A stretch of DNA of 5,737 nucleotides. Source: an uncultured Alphaproteobacteria bacterium (lineage in GTDB: Bacteria; Pseudomonadota; Alphaproteobacteria; Caulobacterales; Parvularculaceae). Each line of letters opens with the position of its first letter. Position 1 is the first letter of the stretch. The stretch spans positions 1 through 5,737 of the forward strand of contig CALKYG010000284.1 in the NCBI GenBank assembly GCA_938003575.1, written 5' to 3'. Made by a program: the position numbers and the translations under genes. The notes beneath the pieces are model-generated. The model saw only the letters and a list, made by a program, of their open reading frames with translations. It was not told where the DNA came from and made no database searches. This document shows, in pieces, positions 1 through 5,391 of the stretch.

Positions 1-815
1 ACGTCAATTCCTACGAGAATGAGTCCCCGCTCGGAAAGGGCCGGACCGATCCGGTCGCAAATTTCCTGGTCACGCTCGGTCATATCCACAGGTTCGGCTT
101 TCCCGCCCACATGCAGGTTCGAACGGGTCTCGCCGCTCGCCGGCACCCGGTTGATCGCGCCGACAGCCTCGCCGTCGAGCAGGATGATGCGTTTGTCGCC
201 TTTCCTGACAGCTGGAAGGTACTTCTGCGCAATCAAGGGCTCAGCGAACGCCTGAAGGAAAAGCTCGGTCAGGGAATTGAAGTTGGTATCGTCCGACGAC
301 AGACGGAAAACGCCTGCGCCGCCATTGCCGTAAAGCGGCTTCAATATAATGTCGCCGTGTTCCTCGCGAAATTCGCGGATGCGACCGACATCGCGCGTGA
401 TGAGCGTCGGCGGGGTTAGCTCTGGAAACTCCGCAACGAAAAGCTTCTCAGGCGCATCGCGGATCGAACGCGGATCGTTGACGACGAGAACATCGGGTTT
501 CAGGCGTTCAAGCAGGTGCGCCGCGGTTATATAGGCCATATTAAACGGCGGATCCTGACGTACAAGGACGATGTCGACCGAATGTAGGTCGAGGAATTGT
601 TCGTCCTCGAGCGCGGCGTGCGCCCCCTGCACCCGCTTAAGCGCGGCCACTTTCGCCGCCCTCGCCGAGACCCGGCCGTCGCGCATGGCGAGCGCCTGCG
701 GTTGGTAGACCCATATTTCGAAGCCGCGCGCATGCGCTTCGAGCGCGAGGTCGAAAGTCGTGTCAGCGTTTACGTCGACGGCGCCGATCGGGTCCATCTG
801 GATGGCGATCTTCAT
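1..815 (-). CDS. gshB: Glutathione synthetase, C-terminus cut off by the left edge
   Basis: This enzyme performs the second step of glutathione synthesis in the cytoplasm: ATP-dependent ligation of gamma-glutamylcysteine and glycine. The visible part is 271 residues; the family is usually about 310-320, so roughly the last 45 are missing. The N-terminus MKIAIQMDPIGAVD is the typical GshB opening (prokaryotic GSH-synthase N-terminal domain, about residues 1-120), with VLVRQDPPFNM near residue 84. The ATP-grasp part follows: KPLYGNGGAGVF at 159-170 is the nucleotide-binding loop, and KGDKRIILLDGE (205-216), then NRVP (222-225) and RSNLHVGG (231-238), are family signatures. The visible end reads LILVGID, as expected just before the Mg-binding C-terminal strand. 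The ATG at 815-813 has an AAGGA ribosome site 10 bases upstream. It lies downstream of the DolP-like gene on the same strand and is probably the last visible gene of the rsmI-yraN-dolP-gshB unit. Identification is secure. Confidence 0.97.
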   Translation of the reverse strand, partial: MKIAIQMDPIGAVDVNADTTFDLALEAHARGFEIWVYQPQALAMRDGRVSARAAKVAALKRVQGAHAALEDEQFLDLHSVDIVLVRQDPPFNMAYITAAHLLERLKPDVLVVNDPRSIRDAPEKLFVAEFPELTPPTLITRDVGRIREFREEHGDIILKPLYGNGGAGVFRLSSDDTNFNSLTELFLQAFAEPLIAQKYLPAVRKGDKRIILLDGEAVGAINRVPASGETRSNLHVGGKAEPVDMTERDQEICDRIGPALSERGLILVGID

Positions 816-825
816 GGAGCATTCG

Positions 826-830
826 TCCTT
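826..830 (-). promoter_or_regulatory. Ribosome binding site of gshB
   Basis: Read on the minus strand this is AAGGA, 10 bases before the ATG at 815. The spacing is slightly long but acceptable. It supports the start that gives the canonical MKIAIQMDP N-terminus. Confidence 0.6.
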
Positions 831-840
831 GTTTCCAGAA

Positions 841-860
841 TGCGCCGTTAAAACGGCGCA
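841..860. repeat. Perfect inverted repeat (hairpin) upstream of gshB
   Basis: TGCGCCGTT and AACGGCGCA flank a two-base AA centre, a perfect 9-base palindromic arm. As RNA it would fold as an 8-bp GC-rich stem with a 4-base loop. It sits in the gap between the dolP-like stop (908) and the gshB start (815). On neither strand is it followed by a run of T, so it does not look like a standard intrinsic terminator. On the minus strand TTCTGGAAAC follows, leading into the gshB ribosome site. It could be an RNA stabiliser or processing hairpin, a weak attenuator, or an operator-like site. The symmetry is seen directly; any role is inference. Confidence 0.5.
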
Positions 861-886
861 CATCGCCGATCAAGCCGAAAGCGTCA

Positions 887-904
887 GCTCAACAGGAATT
901 GAGC
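887..904 (-). terminator. Short hairpin just after the dolP-like stop; weak terminator candidate
   Basis: GCTCAA (887-892) and TTGAGC (899-904) form a 6-bp stem with a 6-base loop, beginning three bases past the TGA of the dolP-like gene on the minus strand. Downstream on that strand is TGACGCTTTCGG, which has only a three-T stretch. This would be a poor intrinsic terminator. Together with the repeat at 841-860 it could reduce read-through into gshB or mark an mRNA 3' end after processing. Confidence 0.3.
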
Positions 905-907
905 GGT

Positions 908-1435
908 TCAGAGCGGCTTGACGAGAACGTGGCTTACAACCTTTTCAACGCCGCTGATGGATCGCGCGATGTCGTGGGCGGCATTCAGGTCCGCGTCGCT
1001 GTGTGTTACGCCAAGCAAGTAGACGACGCCTTTCGAGACTGCGGCTTTGAACTGCCCCGCCTTCACGTCGCTGTCGCCGATAAGCCGCGCCCGCAAGGTC
1101 GCATCGATCCGTGAATCCTCAAATCCCTCGCCGAGCGAGGTGCCGTCGCTGATGATGACCTCATCGATCACCTGTTCGACGCCGTCTGCTTTCCAGGCGT
1201 TTTCGATCAGCTTTCTGTGCCCCTCTTCAGACTTCATCGTGCCGGTGAGCAGCAGGCGGCCTTCGTAAATTGTGATATCAACATCGCCGTAATCGTGGCT
1301 TCGATCTGCGAAAAGGACGCCTTTGAGGGCCGCATCGGCGCCGATGTCAGACAAGCTCTTGTCGAGATTTGGACTAGTCGCACAGGCCGCTGCCGATAGC
1401 GCGAAAAAGACCGCTGTTGCGAAGGATTTATTCAT
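908..1435 (-). CDS. Dual BON-domain outer-membrane lipoprotein, DolP/YraP-like
   Basis: The 175-residue product starts with MNKSFATAVFFALSAAAC, a short basic n-region, a hydrophobic stretch and a lipobox-like AAAC. Cys18 is therefore the predicted lipidated residue; the lipobox is slightly atypical because Leu is not at -3. Two BON domains follow, at about 34-96 and 107-173. Each has the alpha-beta pattern and a conserved glycine in the central strand: LLLTGT with G65, and VVYLLGV with G142. This is the architecture of E. coli DolP (YraP), a lipoprotein that binds anionic phospholipids and supports outer-membrane integrity. In E. coli it is also encoded in the lpoA-yraN cluster. The longer reading frame extends to 1576, but the ATG at 1435 is chosen because AAGGAG lies 6 bases upstream and the lipoprotein signal begins there. 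The gap to yraN is about 70 bases, so it is probably co-transcribed. OsmY-like periplasmic function is the alternative, but the Cys argues for a lipoprotein. Confidence 0.9.
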   Translation of the reverse strand: MNKSFATAVFFALSAAACATSPNLDKSLSDIGADAALKGVLFADRSHDYGDVDITIYEGRLLLTGTMKSEEGHRKLIENAWKADGVEQVIDEVIISDGTSLGEGFEDSRIDATLRARLIGDSDVKAGQFKAAVSKGVVYLLGVTHSDADLNAAHDIARSISGVEKVVSHVLVKPL

Positions 1436-1441
1436 AAGACG

Positions 1442-1447
1442 CTCCTT
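1442..1447 (-). promoter_or_regulatory. Strong ribosome binding site deciding the dolP-like start
   Basis: AAGGAG on the minus strand stands 6 bases before the ATG at 1435. It rules in favour of the 175-residue form starting directly at the lipoprotein signal peptide, and against the 47-residue upstream extension that would run into yraN. Confidence 0.75.
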
Positions 1448-1508
1448 GCTCTGACGGCATGACCGCCGGAAAAGATTGCTGTGCGCCGGGCGTCGAGTGC
1501 AAGGCGCC

Positions 1509-1868
1509 TCACGCATTCGCCCGCCATGCGTCGCGGAGGAGCGACACCGACAGGCCCGAAACCGCAGCAATATCATAGCGTACGGAAAAATCGGCCAATT
1601 GAGGGCGTCGTGCGAGGAAAACCGCGGCGGCGCATTCTATGCGTCTTCGGTTCGCCGGCGTGACGGCGAGTATCGCTTCGCCGGCGTCAGCGCGCATCTT
1701 CACCTCCACGAACGCTACGAGGCGCCCCTTCCTGACGACAAGGTCGACTTCGCCGCCTCTTGTGCGAAAACGCATCCCAAGCACCTGGTAGCCGCGGAGC
1801 AAATAGGCCGCCGCGGCCATTTGTTCGGCGCGCCGGCCCCGGCTTTCCGCACGCCGGCGGCGCAACAT
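1509..1868 (-). CDS. yraN: YraN family (UPF0102) putative nuclease-fold protein
   Basis: This small protein has 119 residues from the ATG at 1868, or 126 from a GTG at 1889. The family is typically about 120. It carries the YraN signature: GRRAEQMAAAAYL near the N-terminus, then GYQVLGMRFR, GGEVDLVV and VAFVEVKMR. The E...GEVD...VEVK arrangement matches a PD-(D/E)xK endonuclease-like active site, as in Holliday-junction-resolvase-like folds. The biochemical role of YraN is not established, so the nuclease function is inferred from the fold. The GTG at 1889 overlaps the rsmI TGA by 4 bases (GTGA), a coupling geometry. However, the ATG at 1868 has GGGGAG 6 bases upstream and gives the usual short leader before GRRAE, so I prefer it. 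It is followed on the same strand by the dolP-like gene. Confidence 0.92.
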   Translation of the reverse strand: MLRRRRAESRGRRAEQMAAAAYLLRGYQVLGMRFRTRGGEVDLVVRKGRLVAFVEVKMRADAGEAILAVTPANRRRIECAAAVFLARRPQLADFSVRYDIAAVSGLSVSLLRDAWRANA

Positions 1869-1874
1869 GGCGCG

Positions 1875-1880
1875 CTCCCC
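1875..1880 (-). promoter_or_regulatory. Ribosome binding site favouring the internal yraN ATG
   Basis: GGGGAG on the minus strand is 6 bases before the ATG at 1868. The competing GTG at 1889 is preceded only by a less ideal AAGGGCGG inside the rsmI end. This site would lie just past the rsmI stop, inside the longer version of yraN. Confidence 0.5.
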
Positions 1881-1885
1881 GCCGG

Positions 1886-2722
1886 TCACTTGCCGCCCTT
1901 CAGCGAGAGTGCGCGGTCATAGGCGGCCCTTTTTGCGATCGACAGCGCGTCGGCGGCCGCGGCGGCGGCGTCCTTGACGCTCATCGTCGCCAGCGCGCGT
2001 TTCAGAAAAAGGTCGATATCCTCGGAAGACGCCTCTTCTTTAGCGGCCGGCGGATGGATGATTACGACGATTTCGCCCTTTGTCGGCGCACCGGCGTATT
2101 TCGCAGCGAGCGAACCGAGCGTGCCTTCGTCGAACTCCTCGTGAATCTTGGTCAATTCGCGTGCGACGACCGCGCGCCGGTCGCCGAACGCCGCCGCCAT
2201 TGCGGCCAGGCTGTCCGCGATCCGCGACGGGCTTTCGTAAAAGATGAGGCTCGCCTCCGCGCCGGCAAGGGAGCGGAAATATGATTGGCGGGCGTCGGTT
2301 CTGGAAGGAGGAAAGCCGGCGAAAAGAAAGCGGTCAGTCGGTGCGCCGGACGCCGATAGCGCTGCGACCGCGGCTGACGGACCAGGCAGCGGGATAACCC
2401 GGATGCCGGCCGCCCGAGCCCCCCGTACGAGCCTGAAGCCGGGGTCGGAAATAAGGGGCGTTCCGGCGTCCGATACGAGGCAGATCGCGCCGCCTGCGCT
2501 GAGGGCCGCAATTATCTCCGGCTCGATCCTGTCGGCATTATGTTCGTTGTAGGTTGAGCGCGGCGTCGAGATCCCATAGGCGGCGCAAAGCTTCGCCGTC
2601 TGGCGGGTGTCCTCACAATAAATTCGGTCTGCGGCGCGCAGCGTCTCAATCACCCGGTAGGTGACATCCTTAAGGTTGCCGATCGGCGTTGCCGCCACAT
2701 AAAGGCCGGGTTCGATGGTCAT
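1886..2722 (-). CDS. rsmI: 16S rRNA (cytidine(1402)-2'-O)-methyltransferase
   Basis: RsmI uses S-adenosylmethionine to 2'-O-methylate C1402 in the decoding centre of 16S rRNA; the same base is N4-methylated by RsmH. The 278-residue product is of normal family length and shows the whole tetrapyrrole-methylase-fold signature: LYVAATPIGNLKD (7-19), YCEDTRQT (35-42), LVSDAGTPLISDPG (82-95), PLPGPSA (111-117), FYESPSR (161-167), RELTKIHEE (188-196) and KGEIVVII (215-222). An alanine-rich helical tail (about 235-278, KDAAAAAADALSIAKRAAYDRAL) matches the small C-terminal helical domain of RsmI. The start ATG at 2722 gives MTIEPGLYVA and has AAAGG 5 bases upstream. It is the first gene of the minus-strand unit after the divergent intergenic region, and its stop touches yraN. 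Confidence 0.98.
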   Translation of the reverse strand: MTIEPGLYVAATPIGNLKDVTYRVIETLRAADRIYCEDTRQTAKLCAAYGISTPRSTYNEHNADRIEPEIIAALSAGGAICLVSDAGTPLISDPGFRLVRGARAAGIRVIPLPGPSAAVAALSASGAPTDRFLFAGFPPSRTDARQSYFRSLAGAEASLIFYESPSRIADSLAAMAAAFGDRRAVVARELTKIHEEFDEGTLGSLAAKYAGAPTKGEIVVIIHPPAAKEEASSEDIDLFLKRALATMSVKDAAAAAADALSIAKRAAYDRALSLKGGK

Positions 2723-2888
2723 GATCGCCTTTGTTTGTCGAGCCCTTGTTCGGGGGAATGCAAGACCTCGTCAATGACTTCTGCTTAACGCGGGCTCGTT
2801 GCGAGTTTACGGGCCACTCGGCGGGGGATAAGGTCCGGCGCGGTTTCGGAATTCGGTTCAATCATTTAGACATTTCGGGCAGGTCTGC
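2723..2888. promoter_or_regulatory. Divergent intergenic region between rsmI and the lpoA-like gene
   Basis: These 166 bases must hold the promoters for both directions, because the flanking genes diverge. No box pair is convincing. The best plus-strand candidate is TTTACG (2806-2811) and GATAAG (2827-2832), but the spacer is only 15 bases. On the minus strand TTGACG (complement of 2766-2771) lacks a credible -10 at the right distance. A 7-base inverted repeat, CGAGCCC (2739-2745) and GGGCTCG (2792-2798), spans 46 bases and may be chance in GC-rich DNA. No small gene was recognised here. Confidence 0.4.
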
Positions 2889-4235
2889 ATGCGTGGGGTG
2901 AAAGTGGGCGGATTTTCGGTCGGCGTTCTGGCCAGGGGCTTTGCCGCTGCGTCAATACTTGCGATCGCCGCATGCGCTTCGTCGCCGGACGCCGGGCCCA
3001 TGGTCGCCGAAGATGAGCGCGCGCCTGTAGATATCCGGGAACCTCTGCCTGGCGGCGAAGAGCGTGCGCGTTACGACGACCGCGGCTTCACACGGCCGTT
3101 GCATATGCAAAACGCCGAACCTGTTCGGGTCGGTCTGCTGCTTCCGTTCTCCGGCGGATCTGAAGCGGTGCAGAAGGTCGCTTCATCCATGTTCGATGCG
3201 GCCCAACTCGCGGCGTTCGAGGCCGGCGACGATCGCTTCCTGATCATACCGAAAGATACGAGGGGCACGGCTGACGGCGCGGCAGCCGCTGCGCGCGCAG
3301 CGCTCGCAGACGGAGCAGAGATAATTTTAGGTCCGCTGTTCTCGGAAACCGTCGCCGCGGCTGCGCCGGTCGCGCGCGCGGCGAATACTCCCCTAATCGC
3401 CTTCTCATCCGACATGCAGTCGGCGGGCGACGGCGTTTACCTTCTCAGCTTTCCGCCGGAACTCGAGGTCGAACGCGTCACGGATTACGCGATGCTGCAG
3501 GGAATGCAACGCTTCGGATTGATCGCGCCCGCCAATGAATACGGTCAGCGCGTATCGTCGGCGTTCAACCGGGAAATCGCCGCGCGAGGGGGCGTCCTCG
3601 TCCATGAGGAACGCTATGAGCAGGATCCGGACAAGATGCTCGCCCCGGCGAAGCGGCTCGCAGCATACTCCAAGGAGATTATCCCGCCTGAGCTGCGTCA
3701 CGGCTATGACCCTAACAAACCGGGTGCGTCCGGAGGAGGCGGAGGAAACGAGTATGGGTTTCAGGCGGTGCTGATGCCGGAACAGGGAACGCTCCTGCGC
3801 GCACTGGCTCCGCTGCTTCCCTACTACAACGTCAACATAAACGAGGTTAAGCTGCTCGGCGTTTCCGCGTGGAACAATCCGCGCCTGACGCGCGAACCCG
3901 CACTGAGAGGCGGCTGGTTCGCCGCGACCGATCCGTCTATCAGCGCGGCGTTTGAAGAACGATTCCGCGCCGCTTTCGGCGAAGCGCCGCCAAAACTCGC
4001 CTCTCTCGCCTATGACGCGACCCTGCTCGCCGCACGGCTCGGACAAAGTCCGCGTCGGCGCGACCGCTTTGATGCTAACATGATTGAAAACCGTAGCGGC
4101 TATTTCGGCGCCGACGGGCTCTTCCGGTTTCACCAAGACGGCACGATCGAACGCGGCCTCGCCATTCTCGAAATCCAGCCAGGCGGCATTCAGGTCGTCG
4201 ACCCGGCGCCGCGGTCATTCACCGCCGGAAGCTGA
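2889..4235 (+). CDS. LpoA-like penicillin-binding protein activator lipoprotein
   Basis: The 448-residue product is a predicted lipoprotein. A basic N-terminus and hydrophobic stretch (about 11-28) end in LAIAAC, placing the lipidated Cys at residue 29. A linker rich in charged residues and proline (30-78) follows. From VRVGLLLPFSG (79-89) onward it has the fold pattern of type-1 periplasmic binding proteins: AEIILGPLFSETVAAAAPVA (143-162), PLIAFSSD (168-175), FGLIAPANEYGQRV (209-222), AVLMPEQG (293-300), LLGVSAWNN (322-330), GGWFAATDPS (341-350) and SGYFGADGLFRFHQDG (403-418). This corresponds to the C-terminal domain of E. coli LpoA, the outer-membrane activator of the PBP1A transpeptidase. 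The N-terminal TPR domain of gammaproteobacterial LpoA (about 680 residues in all) is absent. A glycine-rich loop (PGASGGGGGNEYG, 278-290) lies between the lobes. Its place beside rsmI and yraN supports the assignment. A ligand-binding role of the LivK kind is the alternative. The ATG at 2889 has only a weak GGCAGG-like ribosome site. Confidence 0.88.
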   Translation: MRGVKVGGFSVGVLARGFAAASILAIAACASSPDAGPMVAEDERAPVDIREPLPGGEERARYDDRGFTRPLHMQNAEPVRVGLLLPFSGGSEAVQKVASSMFDAAQLAAFEAGDDRFLIIPKDTRGTADGAAAAARAALADGAEIILGPLFSETVAAAAPVARAANTPLIAFSSDMQSAGDGVYLLSFPPELEVERVTDYAMLQGMQRFGLIAPANEYGQRVSSAFNREIAARGGVLVHEERYEQDPDKMLAPAKRLAAYSKEIIPPELRHGYDPNKPGASGGGGGNEYGFQAVLMPEQGTLLRALAPLLPYYNVNINEVKLLGVSAWNNPRLTREPALRGGWFAATDPSISAAFEERFRAAFGEAPPKLASLAYDATLLAARLGQSPRRRDRFDANMIENRSGYFGADGLFRFHQDGTIERGLAILEIQPGGIQVVDPAPRSFTAGS

Positions 4236-4251
4236 AACGCAAATTGGATAT
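4236..4251. other. 16-base convergent gap between the lpoA-like gene and hemW
   Basis: The two stop codons face each other with only 16 bases between them, and there is no GC-rich hairpin followed by T. The only symmetry is CTGAA (4232-4236) and TTCAG (4251-4255), a 5-bp stem with a 14-base loop that contains both stop codons. Termination here is probably Rho-dependent or lies inside the opposing gene. Confidence 0.4.
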
Positions 4252-5391
4252 TCAGGGCGCAAGGTCTGAAAGCAGCAAGTTGAGCAAGCGCCGTCCGTCA
4301 GCGCTCGCAACGAGCCGTTCGCCGCGCCGTTTCGCCAATCCGCTTGCTGACAATTTGAGAATTTTCGCCTCAAGAGCGGCCCATTCCGCCGGAGTCAGCG
4401 CAACGCCCTCGAGCGTTCTAAGGCCCATGGCGAGACGCTCGGTCAGGACATCCTTGTACGAGAGCTTCTCATTGACGGTGACGCCGCTGCCGTCACTGCG
4501 GATCCGCTTGAGATATTCGGCGGGGCGCCGGGCGGTTTCTGTCGCAAATCGCTCCCCGTCTATCGTCACTCGGCCATGGGCGCCCGGACCCGCGCCGATA
4601 TAATCGCCCTGGCGCCAGTAGATGAGGTTGTGGCGCGACTCTTCGCCCGGCGCCGCATGGTTTGACACTTCATAGGCGGGCAAGCCCGCTTGTGCGGTCA
4701 GCTCCTGTGTCGCGTCGAAGAGATCGGCGGCGAGATCCTCGTTCGCCGGCGCCCACCGTTTTTTTGCGACAGCACGTTCGAACGCCGTACCCGGTTCGAT
4801 GGTGAGTTGATAGAGGGAAACATGACGAAGACCTGTTGCGATTAGCTGTAATAGTTCGTCCGTCCACTGATCGCTCGTCTGCCCCGGTCGCGCATAGATG
4901 AGGTCCGCCGTCGCACGTGGAAATGTCGAGAGCGCGAGTTCAACGGCGGCGATTGCATCCGTCGCGTCATGTTCCCGGCCGAGGAATTTGAGCGATGCAT
5001 CATCAAGTGATTGAACGCCGAGAGACAGGCGGTTGATTCCGGCGCTGCGAAATGCCGAGAAACGAGCAACTTCTGCGCTCGTCGGGTTGGCTTCAAGGGT
5101 GATCTCCGGCTCGTCGACAAATCCCCATAGCCGGTCGCCGGCGTCGATGACGGCGTCGATGACGGCGGCGGGGGCGAGGCTCGGCGTGCCGCCGCCGAAA
5201 TAAAGTCCCGTCAGGCGACGGCCCGGCGTTCGCGCCGCCCAGTATTCGAGTTCGCGTGTCAGCGCCGCCGTCCACTGCGCCGCATCTGCGCCGCGGTCGC
5301 GATAGACATTGAAGTCGCAATAGGGGCAGATCCGCGTGCAAAACGGCCAGTGGATATAGACGCTGAAACCGTTATCCGGTCCCGCGCTCAT
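4252..5391 (-). CDS. hemW: Radical SAM haem chaperone HemW (formerly HemN-like)
   Basis: The 379-residue product has the usual HemW length. It is a cytoplasmic radical SAM protein thought to carry haem to target enzymes. It is often mis-named oxygen-independent coproporphyrinogen III oxidase. The [4Fe-4S] cluster motif is CTRICPYC (Cys18, Cys22, Cys25), followed by Asp-Phe. The C-x3-C-x2-C-D-F form is typical of HemW; true HemN has a fourth Cys in that place. Other signatures are YIHWPFC (12-18), YFGGGTPS (64-71, SAM binding), TLEANPTS (98-105), INRLSLGVQS (119-128), SLYQLTIEPGT (192-202), AYEVSNHA (239-246) and HNLIYWRQGDYIGAGPGAHG (254-273). A HemN C-terminal, winged-helix-like part closes the protein (about 305-379). 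The ATG at 5391 overlaps the TGA of rdgB (ATGA), implying translational coupling. Residues 77-84 (VIDAVIDA) are encoded by a 12-base tandem repeat. Confidence 0.97.
   Translation of the reverse strand: MSAGPDNGFSVYIHWPFCTRICPYCDFNVYRDRGADAAQWTAALTRELEYWAARTPGRRLTGLYFGGGTPSLAPAAVIDAVIDAGDRLWGFVDEPEITLEANPTSAEVARFSAFRSAGINRLSLGVQSLDDASLKFLGREHDATDAIAAVELALSTFPRATADLIYARPGQTSDQWTDELLQLIATGLRHVSLYQLTIEPGTAFERAVAKKRWAPANEDLAADLFDATQELTAQAGLPAYEVSNHAAPGEESRHNLIYWRQGDYIGAGPGAHGRVTIDGERFATETARRPAEYLKRIRSDGSGVTVNEKLSYKDVLTERLAMGLRTLEGVALTPAEWAALEAKILKLSASGLAKRRGERLVASADGRRLLNLLLSDLAP
5141..5167. repeat. 12-base tandem repeat inside hemW
   Basis: GCGTCGATGACG occurs twice in exact tandem (5141-5152, 5153-5164), followed by a partial third unit, GCG. 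The period is a multiple of three, so the frame is kept and the repeat encodes VIDA twice (residues 77-84), in a helix after the GGGTPS motif. It may be a slippage-prone site that changes length by four residues, or simply a repetitive helix. Confidence 0.6.

Noticed and set aside
1453..1500. Promoter for the dolP-like gene: TTGCAC followed by CAATCT on the minus strand
   Set aside because: The -10 matches the consensus at only two of six positions; it is not distinguishable from chance.
1436..1576. 47-residue upstream extension of the dolP-like frame
   Set aside because: The extension overlaps the end of yraN, is Arg/Cys-rich, and would place residues before an obvious lipoprotein signal; AAGGAG precedes the ATG at 1435.
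1760..2284. 174-codon open frame on the plus strand across yraN and rsmI
   Set aside because: It is antisense to two genes with clear family signatures, and its translation is Arg-rich without domain-like pattern.
3405..4136. Long open frame (243 codons) on the minus strand opposite the lpoA-like gene
   Set aside because: It lies wholly inside a well-supported plus-strand gene, is rich in Arg, Ser and Cys with no recognisable domain, and is the kind of open antisense frame expected in GC-rich DNA.
4252..5391. Oxygen-independent coproporphyrinogen III oxidase (HemN) function
   Set aside because: The cluster motif is C-x3-C-x2-C-D-F, without the extra Cys of true HemN, and the length and rdgB linkage fit HemW.
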